Assembly: GCF_014334135.1 (NCBI RefSeq)
Contig: NZ_CP060497.1
Span: 4,774,001 to 4,838,000 of the forward strand
DNA: 64,000 bases
Reading direction: 5' to 3'
Source: Olivibacter sp. SDN3
GTDB taxonomy: Bacteria > Bacteroidota > Bacteroidia > Sphingobacteriales > Sphingobacteriaceae
The translations under genes and the position numbers were made by a program. Positions 8,569-17,796 of the stretch are shown here, piece by piece; the stretch's first letter is position 1, and each line of letters begins with the position of its first letter. The notes beneath the pieces were generated by a model, which was given only the letters and a program-made list of their open reading frames with translations, was not told the DNA's origin and ran no database searches.

Positions 8569-10713
8569 TTAAATCTTTAGTCCGTTAGGTATAAGAGGTA
8601 AGTCGTAAAGCTGTTTTCCTGTAGCGTCATGAATGGCATTTCGGACAGCAGGTGCTATACCAACAATGGGTGTTTCACCAGCACCGGATGACGGTAAATC
8701 TTTCCTGTCTAAAAGTACAATTTCCAAAGGAGGGATATCTGCAAATCTAGGCACTCGATAAGTAGAAAGTGTAGGGTTGAGAATACGGCCCTCATCAAAA
8801 TCTACCTCTTCAAATAAGGCACCACCCAAACCTTGAAGAATACAACCCATCACCTGACTTTCCAAATGTTTTGGATTAATAATCGTACCACATTCAAAGG
8901 CTGCAACAATGCGTTTTATACTTAACTCGCTTGTATCTCTATTATAGCTCACCTCGACACAAGTAGCGACATAGGCATTTTTCACAAAACCGCAGGATAT
9001 TCCCTGTCCATTTGTTCCATCCTTTTTAAACACTCCCCAACCAAACTTATCTGCGGCTGCCTTCAAAACTGCTGTCAAACGATCATCTCTAAGATGCGCT
9101 ATTCTGAATTCCAATGGATCCCTTTTTAGCTGCACAGCAATATCGTTCATTATAGTTTCTATTGCAAAGACATTGGCCGTTGCAGCAAGTCCTCTATAGG
9201 ATCCCTGCCTGAATGGAGATTTCGAAGGGTGAAATTGTATATTTTTATGCTGAACTTCATAGGGTATCTCTATACCTGCATTACCAGAATTATAATTGCG
9301 AAATTCCCAAGAAGTAAGCATTCCTTTACCATCTACGCCAGCTGCCACACTTATAAATCCCGCTGGTCTAAAATAAGCCCATTTAAACTCCTCTTCCCTA
9401 CTCCATATCACTTTAACCGGCTTTCCAACTGCTTTTGACAGCCTCGCGGCCTCCACGCCAGCTTCGCCACTATGTTTTCCCCCATAGCCCGAGCCCGTAT
9501 CTGGCATGATCACCCGAACATTTCTTTTAGGCATTTTGAACGCGTCTTCCAGTTCTTCCTGTACGCCAAAGGGTCTTTGGGTTCCCGTCCATACCGTTAA
9601 ATGTTCCCCTTCCCATTTTGCAACGCCAGCTCTCGGTTCTAACGGCACGTGAGCAATGTATTGCACTTTAAAATCCTGTTTGACTTGTATGAAAGACGTG
9701 CTCAATGCATTTCTAAAAGTCGTTTCGGTATCTTCTGGATTGCCCTCTTCTGTTGAATTACTTTTAAGATATTCAAAAATTTCGGTCTTAGACGGATGAG
9801 CTGGTTTACTCCATTGTGCCTCTATTTTCACCATTGCATTTTCAGCAGTTTGTGGATCAACAGCGGTTATACCAATAAAACCGTCCCTTTCTATGACGGT
9901 AACTCCCGGTAATAACCTTGCGGCCTGCGTATTTACCGACAGCAATGACGCGCCATATACAGGAGGCCTTAGCACCTTTCCATAAACCATATCAGGCAAA
10001 ACCATATCCGAAACATACTTATGCCTACCGGTTATATAACTTTTGCCGTTCATTTTTGGAACCGAAGTTCCAACTATCGCCCGTTCATTTGGAGAGGTGA
10101 TTGCCGCATTCTTATTCAATGGAAGTACTATTTTCTGCCCTTTTGTAATTTCACCGTAATGAAGTGATCGACCGGTTTTCGTATTTATAATACTACTATC
10201 TTTAGCACGGAGAAATTGTTTATCAACCTTCCATTGTTTTGCGGCCATGGCAATCAGCGCCTCTTTCATTGAAGCAGCTGCTATTCTTAACTGCGGCCCC
10301 ATATATGGCGTTGTACGACTCCCGAAAGTTCCAGGGTCATAGGGAGTCAAATCCGTATCGCCCATTATCATTTCAATGGTATCCATAGGTACAGAAAGTT
10401 CCTCTGCAACGACTTGAGCTAAAGACGTTCTGATGTTCTGCCCCACTTCTACTTTTCCAGTAAATACCGTAATCCGACCTTCTCCATCAATATGTATCCA
10501 AGCAGCTATAGATGTTTCATCAACAGGATGATGTATTTTAGATGCCCCTTCAGAAAATGCAAACACATCGGTATAGGTAAGAGCAACGGCTACACCGCCG
10601 CCCAGGATCCTTAAGAACTTTCGCCTGCTTAAATCGTTTTTCACGGGAAGAGGTAACAATTCCCGCTCCCTTTTCCGAAGTTGCTTCTTTTCTATTTGGT
10701 TAGTATTGCCCAT
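8569..10713 (-). CDS. Molybdopterin-binding subunit of a xanthine dehydrogenase-family enzyme (IorB-like), Tat-exported
   Basis: The 714-residue product belongs to the isoquinoline 1-oxidoreductase/aldehyde dehydrogenase type of molybdenum hydroxylase large subunits, which oxidise N-heterocycles or aldehydes with water as oxygen source. A twin-arginine signal (SRRKFLRILGGGVAVAL, about residues 28-45) predicts export to the periplasm. Cofactor and active-site motifs include the GQNIRTSLAQVVAEEL segment, DTGSGYGGKHSGE, SPFRQGSYRGL and the C-terminal GAGETPIVGIAPAVRNA with the catalytic Glu. Start: ATG 10713 leaves a 17-bp gap to the upstream gene, while the longer frame would overlap it. It is co-transcribed with the 2Fe-2S subunit. 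No cytochrome partner is adjacent. The substrate is unknown. Confidence 0.9.
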   Translation of the reverse strand: MGNTNQIEKKQLRKRERELLPLPVKNDLSRRKFLRILGGGVAVALTYTDVFAFSEGASKIHHPVDETSIAAWIHIDGEGRITVFTGKVEVGQNIRTSLAQVVAEELSVPMDTIEMIMGDTDLTPYDPGTFGSRTTPYMGPQLRIAAASMKEALIAMAAKQWKVDKQFLRAKDSSIINTKTGRSLHYGEITKGQKIVLPLNKNAAITSPNERAIVGTSVPKMNGKSYITGRHKYVSDMVLPDMVYGKVLRPPVYGASLLSVNTQAARLLPGVTVIERDGFIGITAVDPQTAENAMVKIEAQWSKPAHPSKTEIFEYLKSNSTEEGNPEDTETTFRNALSTSFIQVKQDFKVQYIAHVPLEPRAGVAKWEGEHLTVWTGTQRPFGVQEELEDAFKMPKRNVRVIMPDTGSGYGGKHSGEAGVEAARLSKAVGKPVKVIWSREEEFKWAYFRPAGFISVAAGVDGKGMLTSWEFRNYNSGNAGIEIPYEVQHKNIQFHPSKSPFRQGSYRGLAATANVFAIETIMNDIAVQLKRDPLEFRIAHLRDDRLTAVLKAAADKFGWGVFKKDGTNGQGISCGFVKNAYVATCVEVSYNRDTSELSIKRIVAAFECGTIINPKHLESQVMGCILQGLGGALFEEVDFDEGRILNPTLSTYRVPRFADIPPLEIVLLDRKDLPSSGAGETPIVGIAPAVRNAIHDATGKQLYDLPLIPNGLKI

Positions 10714-10730
10714 GATTTCCGATTTTTGTG

Positions 10731-11171
10731 CTATGCCTTTTCTATAGCCTTGATAATTCTTGGATAAATACAACACCTACAAATATTTCGCTGCATTGCT
10801 TCGATGATTTCTTGACGTGTAGGAGAAGGGTTTTTGGATTTTAACGCCGCAGCTGAAATAATCATGCCTGATGAGCAATATGCGCACTGAAATGCATCTT
10901 CTTCTAAAAACGTCTGCTGTACAGGATGCAATTCACCATCACGTTCCAGTCCCTCTATTGTGACTATTTCTTTGTTCTGCACATTAGCAACTAACGTGAT
11001 GCATGATGGTATCGCATTTCCGTCAACCAGCACTTTACAAGCACCACAAGCTCCTTCTCCGCAGCCATATTTGCTTCCAGTAAGATTTAAATGAACTCTC
11101 AGCACATCTAGAAGACTTGTGTTGCCGGGTATATCTAACTCGTGGTCTTTGCCATTTACATGAATTATCAT
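10731..11171 (-). CDS. [2Fe-2S] subunit of molybdenum hydroxylase (IorA-like)
   Basis: This 146-residue protein carries the two iron-sulfur domains that pass electrons from the molybdenum site. The plant-ferredoxin-type N-terminal domain has CGEGACGACKVLVDG (about residues 46-60). The helical C-terminal domain has CAYCSSGMI and CRCCIYPRI. I placed the start at ATG 11171, giving MIIHVNGKDHELD; the longer frame adds 10 unconserved residues. It has no signal peptide, so it would have to cross the membrane bound to the Tat-signal partner encoded 17 bp downstream (hitchhiker export). A LysR-type gene lies 78 bp upstream on the same strand. Confidence 0.93.
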   Translation of the reverse strand: MIIHVNGKDHELDIPGNTSLLDVLRVHLNLTGSKYGCGEGACGACKVLVDGNAIPSCITLVANVQNKEIVTIEGLERDGELHPVQQTFLEEDAFQCAYCSSGMIISAAALKSKNPSPTRQEIIEAMQRNICRCCIYPRIIKAIEKA

Positions 11172-11249
11172 AGCTTTTAGGTTTATCTCTGCTAAAACCA
11201 AATTTAATAAAGAAGTGTTGTTTATACAAATTACAATGATGAACAGTTT

Positions 11250-12146
11250 CTATATAAAAGATGGATACTTTTTTTCAAGATAACGCTGTATGACCTGCAG
11301 ATGTGCCTTGAGTTCCTCACTACGATTTTTTCTCCATGCTAATCTCATTTCCAATTGATCAGGCATATCTTTAAGTACGATACTCCTAATACGAAGGTTG
11401 AACCCCTTCAAGGTTGATAATCCCATCATTGTTACCCCTAAACCTGCTTCTACTAACCGCAGTACCGTTGATGTATTAGGTGATCGATGTACAATCTTTG
11501 GGTTTATATGATGAGTGGAAAGTATTTTGAGAATTTCTTCCATATAACCGTGACCTTCCTGAGGGTGTAACACCCAGTTCTCATCGGCGCAGTCTACCAA
11601 ACCTGTAAAATTATTTTCATTGATTCGGTGTTCTAATGGAAGGATTAACGCATACTGCTCTCTATATACCGTTATACTGGAAACATCTTCGGGAATAAAG
11701 GCATTGGGAACAAATGCGAAGTCTATTTCATTTTTATTTAATTTGTTAAAAATGAGCTCATTGGTACCCTCAACGAGACTGGTTTTCAAGTCTGGCAATA
11801 ACTTTTCAGTATAAGACAACCACCCTGGAAGTATCGTGTGCATAGCGGAACTGGAGTGCCCTATCCTTATTTCCCCGGCTTTGCCTTCATGAATCAATGC
11901 GGTTTTACGCATGCACTGTTTAAACTGGTACAGTAATTTATGACTTTCTGCTTTGAAAAAAGAACCCGCGGGTGTTAGCGAGACCCTTTTATTGTTCCGT
12001 TCAAATAGCATAGCCCCTACCTCCTCTTCTAAAAGTTGTATCTGTTTACTCAACGCGGGTTGAGCAATAAAAATCTTCTCAGCTGCTTTGCGAAAATTTA
12101 ATGTTTCGGCAAGTATTAAGAAATTCTCTAATTGTATGATAGTCAT
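11250..12146 (-). CDS. LysR-family transcriptional regulator
   Basis: At 298 residues this is a full-length LysR-type regulator. Residues 1-60 form the winged helix-turn-helix (LENFLILAETLNFRKAAEKI, QPALSKQIQLLEEEVG, LFERNNKRVSLTPAG). Residues about 90-295 form the periplasmic-binding-like effector domain. It lies immediately upstream of the molybdenum hydroxylase pair on the same strand and is divergent from the DUF5916 gene across 84 bp, so either could be its target. LysR proteins usually bind their own promoter region. The ligand cannot be read from sequence. Confidence 0.93.
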   Translation of the reverse strand: MTIIQLENFLILAETLNFRKAAEKIFIAQPALSKQIQLLEEEVGAMLFERNNKRVSLTPAGSFFKAESHKLLYQFKQCMRKTALIHEGKAGEIRIGHSSSAMHTILPGWLSYTEKLLPDLKTSLVEGTNELIFNKLNKNEIDFAFVPNAFIPEDVSSITVYREQYALILPLEHRINENNFTGLVDCADENWVLHPQEGHGYMEEILKILSTHHINPKIVHRSPNTSTVLRLVEAGLGVTMMGLSTLKGFNLRIRSIVLKDMPDQLEMRLAWRKNRSEELKAHLQVIQRYLEKKYPSFI

Positions 12147-12230
12147 TATAATGATTCCATTTAGTTATCAAACAATCAAAATTAAGTATTTTTAACTATC
12201 ATTTCAAGGGCGTTATTTTGCTATAAAAAC

Positions 12231-14399
12231 ATGAAAAGCCCTTTTATTATTGCTGTATTTTTATCTGTGATGCCAATTATGCTCTCTGCACAAGATGGAA
12301 AAAGATCAAACACTACCGAAAAAAAAATAACTTCTTCCTTTACAGCAGAAAAAATAATCATAGATGGGCAACTTACCGAACAGATATGGGAAAAGTCTCC
12401 ATCGACCGCTAACTTCACACAGATAGAACCGCTTCCTGGAAAGCCAGCTTTTTTCAAAACTATTGTAAAAAGTGTTTACAATAGTAACAGCTTATACTTC
12501 GGCATCATAAGTTATGATAGTGCAGGTCGAAATCGTTTAAAGGCTCCGGACTTAAAAAGGGATTTCGATTTCCACAATCACGATCTCGTTGGTATTACAA
12601 TCGATGGTTTCAATGATGGCCGTAACAGTATGACCTTTTTTGTAAATCCATATGGTGCACAACGCGATTACCTATCATTTGACGACACCTACTTTGATGT
12701 GGATTGGAACGGACTATGGAAAGTAAAAACTTCTCGTACAGATGAATATTGGATTGCTGAATTTGAAATTCCGTGGAAAACAATACGTTATAAAGAAGCA
12801 AAAAATGGAGCTACAACCTTTGGTCTCAACTTCCAAAGGGTAAGTAGAAATACTAATGAACGATCGGCTTGGTCAGCATATCCTCGATCTGTCGGTTTTA
12901 ACCGAATGGAATATGCGGGAATTTTAACCGACTTTTCACCACCCAAGCCGACTACAAACATACAGCTAAATCCATATGCTATCTTTTCAAACTACTCCCA
13001 TACATCGCCTGATATCAAAGCTGGTGGCGAAATAAAATGGGCCGTAACTCCGAATTTGATATTAGACGCTACTCTTAATACCGACTTTGCACAAGCGGAT
13101 GTAGATCAACCTGTTAATAATTTAACACGCTTTTCTGTACTTTTTCCGGAACGGAGACAGTTTTTCTTAGAAAATGCTTCTCTTTTTGGTGCCGGAATAA
13201 GCGGCGGTGAGGGCAGTATGAGTGGTAACATTTCTATGATTCCCTTTTTTAGCAGAAGAATTGGATTAGATGGTGAAAATCGGCCTATCCCATTAGGTTA
13301 TGGTGGCAGAGCTGTTTATCGTTCAAATCGACGGAACTTTGGAGCAATGTACTTGCAGCAACAAGGGTTAGTTAACACAAGCAATCAACATTATATGGTA
13401 GCTAGATTTTCGGAGAATATAGGAAAATATAGTCGCATTGGAGCTATATATACCCATAGCCTGAATATTAGTTATACTGCGGCTACTGACTTTCTTTTTA
13501 GGATAAATAGTGAACACGCTATTGATGGTATGTTTGCATACTCAGACAATCAATCGAATAACGCTACGGGCTGGAGTAGTTACATTCAATATCGGTACAT
13601 TACCAACAAAATGAGAAGTTGGTTTACTTCAACGATAATAGGAAATAACTTTGATCCAGTATTAGGTTTTATCTCAAGAAGTAATGTTTTTGCTAATGTG
13701 GTAGGAACTGAGTTAAATATACGGGGGGAATGGCTCCCATTGAAGAAGACGATACGTGATTATGTACCCACCATACAGGGTGAACTTTACCAAGAAGCTT
13801 CTTCAGGTAAGACCTTGGAATATCGTGTTGAATTAATCCCTTTATCCTTTAATTTTATAAATGGCGGAAAATTATCTGCATCGTATATACATAACTATCA
13901 GCATATATTTTCGACATTTTCACCTTTAGGTGTTCCTATAGTTTACGGACAATATACCTTTGGCCGGCCACTCTTTACGATAGCAAGCGACGCATCGAAA
14001 AAATTTTCATATCAAATAGCCTATGAAACAGGAAAGTATTTCAACGGAAAATTAAACACATTAGACGCCACTGTAAATCTGTCTCCAACGCCATTTTCAA
14101 TGCTTACTGTTAATGTAAATCAAAATCGTTTGAAAAACCTTGGTCAGTACTCGATCAGTAAAAAGGTTAGCCTCTATAATATAAGTAGCAGGTTTGCATT
14201 AAATCCACAACTTCAACTTTCTTTACAGTACCAAAGAAACACATTAGACTACAGCAGTTTATATAATATACGTTTCTCATGGGAATACAAACCACTATCG
14301 TTCATTTACTTAGTCTTTAACAGTCGGGAATCGAACTTACAAGAAAGACAGTTGGAACAAAATGCATTACTAAAAGTAAATTTGCTTAAGCAATTTTAG
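12231..14399 (+). CDS. DUF5916 outer-membrane protein with CBM9-like N-terminal domain
   Basis: The 722-residue protein has a signal peptide (MKSPFIIAVFLSVMPIMLSA). Residues about 35-220 are a carbohydrate-binding-module-9-like domain (IIIDGQLTEQIWEKSP, NSLYFGI, GRNSMTFFVNPYGAQ, YWIAEFEIPWKTI). The remainder is DUF5916, with FSVLFPERRQFFLENASLF and then repeated amphipathic strands ending in an aromatic-rich C terminus typical of a beta barrel. DUF5916 proteins are widespread in Bacteroidota and their function is not established. It is divergent from the LysR gene and followed by a hairpin. Confidence 0.88.
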   Translation: MKSPFIIAVFLSVMPIMLSAQDGKRSNTTEKKITSSFTAEKIIIDGQLTEQIWEKSPSTANFTQIEPLPGKPAFFKTIVKSVYNSNSLYFGIISYDSAGRNRLKAPDLKRDFDFHNHDLVGITIDGFNDGRNSMTFFVNPYGAQRDYLSFDDTYFDVDWNGLWKVKTSRTDEYWIAEFEIPWKTIRYKEAKNGATTFGLNFQRVSRNTNERSAWSAYPRSVGFNRMEYAGILTDFSPPKPTTNIQLNPYAIFSNYSHTSPDIKAGGEIKWAVTPNLILDATLNTDFAQADVDQPVNNLTRFSVLFPERRQFFLENASLFGAGISGGEGSMSGNISMIPFFSRRIGLDGENRPIPLGYGGRAVYRSNRRNFGAMYLQQQGLVNTSNQHYMVARFSENIGKYSRIGAIYTHSLNISYTAATDFLFRINSEHAIDGMFAYSDNQSNNATGWSSYIQYRYITNKMRSWFTSTIIGNNFDPVLGFISRSNVFANVVGTELNIRGEWLPLKKTIRDYVPTIQGELYQEASSGKTLEYRVELIPLSFNFINGGKLSASYIHNYQHIFSTFSPLGVPIVYGQYTFGRPLFTIASDASKKFSYQIAYETGKYFNGKLNTLDATVNLSPTPFSMLTVNVNQNRLKNLGQYSISKKVSLYNISSRFALNPQLQLSLQYQRNTLDYSSLYNIRFSWEYKPLSFIYLVFNSRESNLQERQLEQNALLKVNLLKQF

Positions 14400-14431
14400 T
14401 CAACGCTTAGGATAAATGTAATTATTCTATT

Positions 14432-14465
14432 ACTTTTGCCTGTCATGCATAGCAAAAGTGTATTT
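14432..14465 (+). terminator. Probable terminator after the DUF5916 gene
   Basis: ACTTTTGC (14432-14439) pairs perfectly with GCAAAAGT (14452-14459), loop 12 nt, followed by a short T run (GTATTTT). Confidence 0.55.
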
Positions 14466-14523
14466 TGTAGTGCTGAAGAATCAGTGTTTGTGAACATATA
14501 CATAGAGACCTCTTACTATCCAT

Positions 14524-15642
14524 ATGAAATTGTCCAAATTTATATTAACGATTTTGTGCGCATTTGTCTTTTTTGGCTGCAGAAAAGATTCACTTACGTT
14601 TGAAAACCCTGACGGTTCTGAAGGATGGCGAAGAGATAGCTCTTTATGGTTTGAAAGCAATATCATCTTAAATGCGTATCAAACTGGTGACAGTATGCTG
14701 TTTTTAAATGCAGATCGCATTACTTACCTTGACTACAATCAATCGGAACCGGGTGTTCCTGGCAGTTTAACGTCTAAAATGCTGCCATTTCCTATACCAC
14801 TTGAAGATCGTTACGCGATGAACGCACAATTGGTAACTGTAAATCAAGGTACGTCCCTTGCCATTATACCAATTAATATGGTTAAAAGTTGGAATGAACA
14901 CCTCTTGGTCAACGGTACCGATATAGATCCGGATTTTTTGCGATTTGCTACACCCGGTGAGGGCAATATAAATATGGCTCTTCATAACCATGATATTTTC
15001 ATTCCTTATATGACACGATTGGAATCAGGTTTTCAAAGAATAGGTGGTATTGCACATATAAAGCTTAATCCAAGCACAGATAGTGAGTTATTTACCTTAG
15101 CGTCCCTTGAAACTATTGCTTTGCCAGACCTTGAAGAAAATGCACTATGGAGTGCAGTGGAAAAAGTAGACGATACTTTTCTGTTCTCTTTCTACTCGGA
15201 CACTAGCCCAAAAACATATACAATAGATTTGTCAGGGGTTATAGTAGCTACAAATGATACAGGTTATATTAAATTCTTACAGGATTACCAATCGGGCAAT
15301 CTATTGGGTATTTTGAACAATTCCGCTGAGCCATTTCATCTTTCAGCGGATAAGGGAAATACCTGGCATAGCAGTACCTCTGCCCTTCCAAGCACTGTAA
15401 AAGATATTGTACAGGCTAATATTGATGGTAGAACTTTCGGTTTCCGCAATTCCCAGATTTGGAAAATAGGTATAGAAACCTCCGACCAAGGCGGAAACTT
15501 TATCGTAGAAGAGTTGCCCAATGAAGGGCTGGAAGGGCATAAAATTACTACTATCACGGCTTATCGCGATAGCTTGGTGCTTATTGGTACTACTTCTGGC
15601 GCTTTCTACAAAAACAAGGAAGTATTCTTAAGTGACAATTAG
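14524..15642 (+). CDS. Uncharacterised lipoprotein
   Basis: I do not recognise this 372-residue protein. It has a lipoprotein signal (MKLSKFILTILCAFVFFGC, Cys19). The mature part is rich in beta strands with short spaced segments such as FRNSQIWKIG, LIGTTSGAFYKNK and an SADKGNTWHSS segment like those in Asp-box/BNR propellers, so a beta-propeller fold is plausible. It follows the DUF5916 gene by 124 bp with a hairpin between, so it probably has its own promoter. It ends 18 bp from the stop of the convergent DUF4142 gene. Function unknown. Confidence 0.75.
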   Translation: MKLSKFILTILCAFVFFGCRKDSLTFENPDGSEGWRRDSSLWFESNIILNAYQTGDSMLFLNADRITYLDYNQSEPGVPGSLTSKMLPFPIPLEDRYAMNAQLVTVNQGTSLAIIPINMVKSWNEHLLVNGTDIDPDFLRFATPGEGNINMALHNHDIFIPYMTRLESGFQRIGGIAHIKLNPSTDSELFTLASLETIALPDLEENALWSAVEKVDDTFLFSFYSDTSPKTYTIDLSGVIVATNDTGYIKFLQDYQSGNLLGILNNSAEPFHLSADKGNTWHSSTSALPSTVKDIVQANIDGRTFGFRNSQIWKIGIETSDQGGNFIVEELPNEGLEGHKITTITAYRDSLVLIGTTSGAFYKNKEVFLSDN

Positions 15643-15660
15643 TAAAATAAAATGTACCGG

Positions 15661-16239
15661 TTAACGCTGTTCGCTCAGTTCTTCGGCTATCTGTAAGTGT
15701 TTGTTGATGATAGGGAAATTTTTGTTAGCAAATGATTTGATATGTACGTCCTTACCATGCTGGCGGGTTGCCGTAAATACTTCGGAGGACTGTTGGTGAT
15801 CGTCAATAACCATTTGTAAAAAAGCCTTTTCAAATGCATCTGGCGCTTCAGATGCTAGCGCATTTAATTTCTTTTGATGCAACGAATCAATTTCAGTTGG
15901 ATATACTACGGCTCGTTGTGCTACCACATCCCTCAAATCTTTGGCCAGCTGTTCGTGGTGTTTTACTAACAAACTACCAAAATTTTGTATAGAAACTTTT
16001 TCTGACTTTTCCTGTGCTAATTTCCCGGCCGCGACTTCAACCATTGCCGACATGGCAACCTGTTCAACGAATTGTTTATCCGCTTCGATCAAGCGTCCTG
16101 AATCAGCGTCCATTTTATTCATTATGGAATCTTCCATACTCAAAGGCTTACCCGCACGTTTATTACGTTCTTCTTGACTACAGGCTGTTATAAATAAAGT
16201 GTAGCCAAGTATCAATACTGTGAAAATATTTCTTATCAT
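15661..16239 (-). CDS. DUF4142 lipoprotein
   Basis: The 192-residue protein has a lipoprotein signal (LFITACSQE, Cys20) followed by a mostly helical ferritin-like DUF4142 domain: DKQFVEQVAMSAMVEVAAGKL, a LVKHHEQLAKDLRDV helix and MVIDDHQQSSEVF near the end. DUF4142 proteins are predicted periplasmic or envelope proteins of unknown role and are often found with stress-related genes. It lies 82 bp downstream of the 72-aa gene on the same strand. Confidence 0.88.
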   Translation of the reverse strand: MIRNIFTVLILGYTLFITACSQEERNKRAGKPLSMEDSIMNKMDADSGRLIEADKQFVEQVAMSAMVEVAAGKLAQEKSEKVSIQNFGSLLVKHHEQLAKDLRDVVAQRAVVYPTEIDSLHQKKLNALASEAPDAFEKAFLQMVIDDHQQSSEVFTATRQHGKDVHIKSFANKNFPIINKHLQIAEELSEQR

Positions 16240-16321
16240 AACATTCCTATTTATCTTATTATGTTTGCTCTTTTGTTAAAAATGGAGCTTCTCTATTTTT
16301 ATTTGACTTGGCCCCTCCTAT

Positions 16322-16540
16322 TTAAAGTTTGAAATGTGCTTTAACCGCGCGACCTATATTATCAACACTTTGCTGATCGGCAACCCCATTGACCAGATTC
16401 CAAGACTCATTCTCCTGATTAATAATGGAGATTTGGTCACCACGTATATTGATAATAAACACGTCTCCTTGACGTCTAATATCCAGTGTCTCTATTTCTC
16501 CGGCTCCACTAACGTCTACATTAATTCTATTATTTTTCAT
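16322..16540 (-). CDS. Small hypothetical protein, 72 aa
   Basis: Not recognised. The protein starts MKNNRINVDVSGAGEIE and is polar, with alternating beta segments (VFIINIRGDQISIINQ) and a short C-terminal helix (DNIGRAVKAHFKL). It has no signal peptide or membrane segment. It lies 45 bp after the DUF3891 gene and 82 bp before the DUF4142 gene on the same strand, which supports a real gene. The composition looks protein-like, unlike the overlapping plus-strand frame. Confidence 0.65.
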   Translation of the reverse strand: MKNNRINVDVSGAGEIETLDIRRQGDVFIINIRGDQISIINQENESWNLVNGVADQQSVDNIGRAVKAHFKL

Positions 16541-16585
16541 ACTATATGTTTTAAAAAAAGGCTTTCGCTATAAGTTCGATCTTTT

Positions 16586-17332
16586 TCACGTAACAGGGTC
16601 TGAAGCCCCATACTTATTACTGAAAGTTATGCGTGTATTCTGCACCGCCGCTGCCCTCAATTGTTTATGAAAAGACGAAACGTTATTAAAATACAATGTT
16701 TCAATAAAACGTGATTCTATCAGCAAACTGAACTGCGGTTTGGCAAATGGCCATGGATACACGCTTAAGACCCCATTTTCCACTTGAATAAGTTTATATA
16801 GTTTCCCATTTGGGCCTATACTAATATCCAGCTTCCGTTGCTCAGGGGGTTGATGATTTTGACATATGATTAGCGATAAGGCATCACACCATTGAAGTAA
16901 TCTGTAACGACTTTCGACGTCCTCCTTTGATAATTTTAAATCCTTTCGCCACTCCAATTGCCACTTTTTTAAGGCCTTACAGTAATTCGTTGCTGCTCCC
17001 GATTTGCCACTGTATAAAAACTGTATGTGATGGGTTATCAACAATGCAATATACTTACTTTTACTTAAAGCCATGCTTATTAAAGTATCACAAAAGTTCT
17101 TCTTAAATGGTCTCATGTTAAAATTCATTGGCCCACCCTGATCATTAAGCACATCATCGTCATCAAACTCGTTATATGCATCGTCATGTTCGGCTACCGC
17201 TATAATCGTCTCAAGCCAACGACCTTCAAAAGATGCATGCAGCTGCCAATGAGAACAAATTTCTGCAGCAATCAATCCATGTGCTCTTTGTGTGATGATT
17301 TGCCATCCTTTTTTTGTATAGTTAACAATCAT
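16586..17332 (-). CDS. DUF3891 family protein
   Basis: The 248-residue protein matches DUF3891: an N-terminal RAHGLIAAEICSHW segment, then AEHDDAYNEFDDD and later ITHHIQFLY and LLQWCDALSLIICQNH. The spaced histidines and aspartates (H..., HDD, HH, CD) recall an HD-type metal-binding helical domain, which is inference. It appears cytoplasmic. It is the first gene of a possible three-gene minus-strand set with the 72-aa and DUF4142 genes. Function unknown. Confidence 0.85.
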   Translation of the reverse strand: MIVNYTKKGWQIITQRAHGLIAAEICSHWQLHASFEGRWLETIIAVAEHDDAYNEFDDDDVLNDQGGPMNFNMRPFKKNFCDTLISMALSKSKYIALLITHHIQFLYSGKSGAATNYCKALKKWQLEWRKDLKLSKEDVESRYRLLQWCDALSLIICQNHQPPEQRKLDISIGPNGKLYKLIQVENGVLSVYPWPFAKPQFSLLIESRFIETLYFNNVSSFHKQLRAAAVQNTRITFSNKYGASDPVT

Positions 17333-17524
17333 ATTATTCTAACAAAGCTTCTCTTCACATGTTTTCATGTATTTAGCCGATTTAAACAGATTAGAAATTC
17401 CGCTAACCTGAATTAAAAGGTAATCTGTACATGAACCCTTAGGTACTTTTTCATTTCTGCTAACAAATAATCGTTAGGCTTGTTCTAATTAGAAAATATT
17501 TCGAGTTCAACGTATATATATCAT

Positions 17525-17758
17525 ATGAAAAAAGATAAATCAACGGTAGTTATCACCAACGTACAATATTCCAAAAAAGATATGCCAGATGGCAATATCA
17601 AGTTAGCTGTTAACGGTCATATTGACAACGAATATTACGAAACTGTAATTGAGATAAGTTCGGTAATCATGAACGACCCAGAGAGTTTGAAAAATGTATT
17701 AGAAAACTCCTTGCTAGACTCACGCGAAAAAACTTCAAAACTAAGGGCAAAAGAATAA
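17525..17758 (+). CDS. Small hypothetical protein, 77 aa
   Basis: Not recognised. The 77 residues begin MKKDKSTVVITNVQYSKKDM and contain two beta stretches (NIKLAVNGHID, YYETVIEISSVI) and a charged C-terminal helix. It is cytoplasmic by appearance. It sits 38 bp upstream of the FAD/NAD(P)-binding gene on the same strand and is probably co-transcribed with it and the AEC transporter gene. Confidence 0.65.
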   Translation: MKKDKSTVVITNVQYSKKDMPDGNIKLAVNGHIDNEYYETVIEISSVIMNDPESLKNVLENSLLDSREKTSKLRAKE

Positions 17759-17796
17759 AAAATCGAAAAACGGAAGTCAAGTATCTAAAAAATAAC

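Noticed and set aside
14318-14340. GGGAATCGAAC, like a tRNA T-arm in reverse
   Set aside because: It is within the conserved coding sequence of the DUF5916 gene and no cloverleaf can be formed around it.
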